NCBI GenBank assembly: GCA_021203365.1
Contig: JAJQBI010000073.1
Location: 1 to 44,516, forward strand
Direction of reading: 5' to 3'
Length of the DNA: 44,516 nt
Origin: Clostridiales bacterium
Lineage (GTDB): Bacteria; Bacillota; Clostridia; Lachnospirales; Lachnospiraceae
Shown piece by piece: positions 43,100 through 44,516 of this stretch; the stretch's first letter is position 1; every line of letters starts with the position of its first letter. A model generated the notes under the pieces. That model was not told the origin of the DNA. It saw nothing but the letters and a program-made list of their open reading frames with translations, and made no database searches. Position numbers and translations under genes: made by a program.

Positions 43100-43698
43100 G
43101 GCTGTGGCTGATCCGTCACGGTCAGACACCCGGGAACCGGCTTCACCGTTATATTGGAATTACGGACGAGTCTCTGTGTCCCGAAGAATATGAAAGACTT
43201 GGAGGATTTGACTATCCATGTCCGGAAATGGTTTTTTCCAGTCCGATGAAACGGTGCCTGGAAACCGCGTCTGTGCTCTTTCCCGGAAAGGAGCCCTATA
43301 TTCTTCCGGATCTTTCGGAGTGTAATTTCGGCCGGTTCGAAAACAGAAATTACCTGGAACTGTCCGGGGATCCCGATTATCAGCGCTGGATTGACAGCGA
43401 CGGCACGCTGCCCTTTCCGGGCGGAGAGAGCCGGGAGGAATTCCGCAGCCGAAATCTGGAAGGGTTTGCCAGAGGCGTGGAGGTGTGCAGACAGAGAGAG
43501 ATTGCCCGGGCGGCCTTTGTGATTCACGGCGGGACGATTATGAATCTTATGGAATCCCTTGCGGATGTCCGGCGTTCGTTCTATGGCTGGCATCTGGAAA
43601 ACGGAGAAGGATATCTGGTTCAGCTGGAATCCGGGGATGGAGGCGGCTGTGGCCTTTCCTTTATAAAGGAGTATAAATGGCCGACACAGAGCTTCTGA
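43093..43698 (+). CDS. cobC: Alpha-ribazole phosphatase, histidine phosphatase family
   Basis: It removes phosphate from alpha-ribazole phosphate or from cobalamin phosphate. A protein of 201 residues with the catalytic phospho-His in LIRHGQTPGN, the second Arg/Glu set in SSPMKRCLETA and LSECNFGRFENR, and the C-terminal His in VIHGGTIMNLM. The superfamily is broad, and the assignment to CobC rests on its place at the end of the cob run. GGGGG lies upstream of the ATG, which overlaps the CobU-like gene. No clear terminator follows. Confidence 0.9.
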   Translation: MLRLWLIRHGQTPGNRLHRYIGITDESLCPEEYERLGGFDYPCPEMVFSSPMKRCLETASVLFPGKEPYILPDLSECNFGRFENRNYLELSGDPDYQRWIDSDGTLPFPGGESREEFRSRNLEGFARGVEVCRQREIARAAFVIHGGTIMNLMESLADVRRSFYGWHLENGEGYLVQLESGDGGGCGLSFIKEYKWPTQSF

Positions 43699-43772
43699 AT
43701 GGAAGATAAGTGTTTCAGATCATGTTCCCGGGATATTGAAATAATATGAGGAAATGGAAAGGAGGTGATTTT

Positions 43773-44039
43773 ATGCCCGGAGGACCTGGAGGAGGACCTG
43801 GAAGAGGACCCGGAGGAGGCCCTGGCGGTGGACGCGGAATGGGCGGACCCGGAATGGGTGGACCTGGAATGGGCGGAATGGGAGGACCCGGCAGAGGACC
43901 CATGGGACCACCGCCTCCCCGAAGAGGCTGGGGAAGGGGACCGAACAGAGGCTGCTGTCTTGGCTGCCTGGGTACACTTGCCATGGCGGTGGGCGGCTTT
44001 GCCGCACTGATCGTCATGGTGGTGAGCTTTATTTTCTGA
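43773..44039 (+). CDS. Gly/Pro/Met-rich small membrane protein
   Basis: From ATG 43773 the product has 88 residues. The first 55 are almost only Gly, Pro, Met and Arg (for example GMGGPGMGGPGMGGMGGPG), then PPPPRRGWGRGPNRG, then CCLGCLG and one hydrophobic helix (MAVGGFAALIVMVVSFIF). The binding site AAAGGAGGTGATTTT is a complete match to the 16S tail, so real translation is very likely. The Cys cluster just before the helix could be acylated or bind metal; this is inference. I do not recognise the family. A weak hairpin follows the stop. Confidence 0.78.
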   Translation: MPGGPGGGPGRGPGGGPGGGRGMGGPGMGGPGMGGMGGPGRGPMGPPPPRRGWGRGPNRGCCLGCLGTLAMAVGGFAALIVMVVSFIF

Positions 44040-44052
44040 TTTGCGATAACGT

Positions 44053-44080
44053 TTCGGCGGCGTGTAAAAGCGCCGTCGAA
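44053..44080 (+). terminator. Hairpin after the Gly-rich gene (possible terminator)
   Basis: TTCGGCGGCG (44053-44062) pairs with CGCCGTCGAA (44071-44080) with one G-U. There is no T-run, so termination is uncertain. Confidence 0.4.
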
Positions 44081-44099
44081 TGTCGTCACACGAAAAGGC

Positions 44100-44128
44100 T
44101 TGACGGAAAGGCCGGATATGACTATAAT
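44100..44128 (+). promoter_or_regulatory. Strong promoter with no recognised gene
   Basis: TTGACG at 44100-44105 and TATAAT at 44123-44128 are 17 bp apart. No well-supported coding frame follows in the remaining bases. Confidence 0.7.
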
Positions 44129-44134
44129 ATACGT

Positions 44135-44456
44135 ATAAAGCGGCGCAGGGAGCGGCCGTATCGGGGAGAAGACAATTTTTTTTCATAAGAAAGAAGCGTA
44201 AATAAGGGGACACACAGGAAATCAGCTTTCGCCGTGAAGGGGAAGACGACGGGAAAGACAGCTGTTTTAAGTGGATGTCTCTTTTTTGTGCAAAAAAATA
44301 CCAGATATTGTTCCGGTTTTGAAATATCCGGAAAATGAGCGCGATATCTTGTGTTTTGGGTGTAGATACTTGAAAACTCCCGTCCGGCGCGTAAATCTTT
44401 CAAAAGCTCTCATTTTCGCGTAAAAATCGAAGAAATTGGCAAAAAAATGAAGAAAT
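44135..44456 (+). other. Non-coding stretch, possible small RNA or leader
   Basis: Downstream of the promoter no frame has a good binding site; the longest (GTG near 44234, about 35 codons) looks random. AGACA/TGTCT around 44257-44281 followed by CTTTTTT is a weak terminator-like structure that would give a transcript of roughly 155 nt. I recognise no known riboswitch or small-RNA motif. Confidence 0.25.
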
Positions 44457-44459
44457 CAC

Positions 44460-44488
44460 TTGACAGATTCTTATTTATTAAATATATT
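44460..44488 (+). promoter_or_regulatory. Consensus promoter at the window edge
   Basis: TTGACA at 44460-44465 and TATATT at 44483-44488 are 17 bp apart in AT-rich DNA. It faces right and probably drives a gene beyond the window. Confidence 0.7.
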
Positions 44489-44516
44489 TTTCTCTTACAT
44501 TACATAAATGTTACAG

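Overview
The window looks like a chromosomal segment of a Gram-positive anaerobe of the class Clostridia, most likely Lachnospiraceae (inference). Support: AGGAGG-type ribosome binding sites before most genes, a homodimeric pyruvate:ferredoxin oxidoreductase, GHKL/LytTR two-component proteins, choline-binding-type wall repeats, secreted Ser/Thr/Asp/Glu-rich proteins, a DUF6077-like membrane protein and roughly even base composition. I cannot name a genus. I see no prophage, transposase, CRISPR array or defence island.

Layout. 1-3144: the tail of an upstream gene, an intracellular-type subtilase, NADP isocitrate dehydrogenase and an RNase H with a viroplasmin-like domain. 3273-7691: a MacA/MacB-like efflux operon (very large membrane-fusion adaptor, ATPase, permease). 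7856-9757: two adjacent membrane proteins that may be a broken DUF6077-type locus. 9907-11656: tRNA-Arg(CCG), an SH3 protein and, convergently, a wall-binding-repeat protein. 11839-16406: RluF-type pseudouridine synthase, LigA, homoserine O-acetyltransferase (MetA with Glu111) and a zinc-dependent phospholipase C-like protein. 16520-22751: two tandem LytTR regulators, a secreted 5'-nucleotidase, an acidic secreted protein, a GHKL sensor kinase and a possible 23-residue peptide. 22913-30867: secreted NlpC/P60 protein, PduL, transglutaminase-like lipoprotein, DUF4203-like membrane protein, YbaK, a tandem-repeat terminator array and an ABC-F ATPase. 31164-38069: PucR regulator divergent from a UroD-family protein, then PFOR. 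38229-43698: a tightly overlapping run of two glycosyltransferases and a GtrA protein leading straight into cobT-cobU-cobS-cobU-like-cobC, the nucleotide-loop part of cobalamin synthesis. 43773-44516: a Gly/Pro/Met-rich small membrane protein and an AT-rich non-coding end with two near-consensus promoters.

The most unusual signal is not a protein. A ~202-nt element made of four consecutive hairpins occurs twice (18159-18360 forward, 30898-31101 reverse) at about 97% identity, each time ending 29-30 nt before a start codon on the sense strand. Its last hairpin with its 10-nt lead also occurs alone at 20140-20170 and, more diverged, at 32744-32774. Most of the stem bases are exchanged between the two types while pairing is kept. 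This points to a mobile or cis-acting structured element. Other observations are a 62-64-nt tandem array of terminator-like hairpins, a probable leaderless rluF-type mRNA, a surface-protein-like domain inside the efflux adaptor, and two CobU paralogues that appear to divide the conserved CobU motifs.
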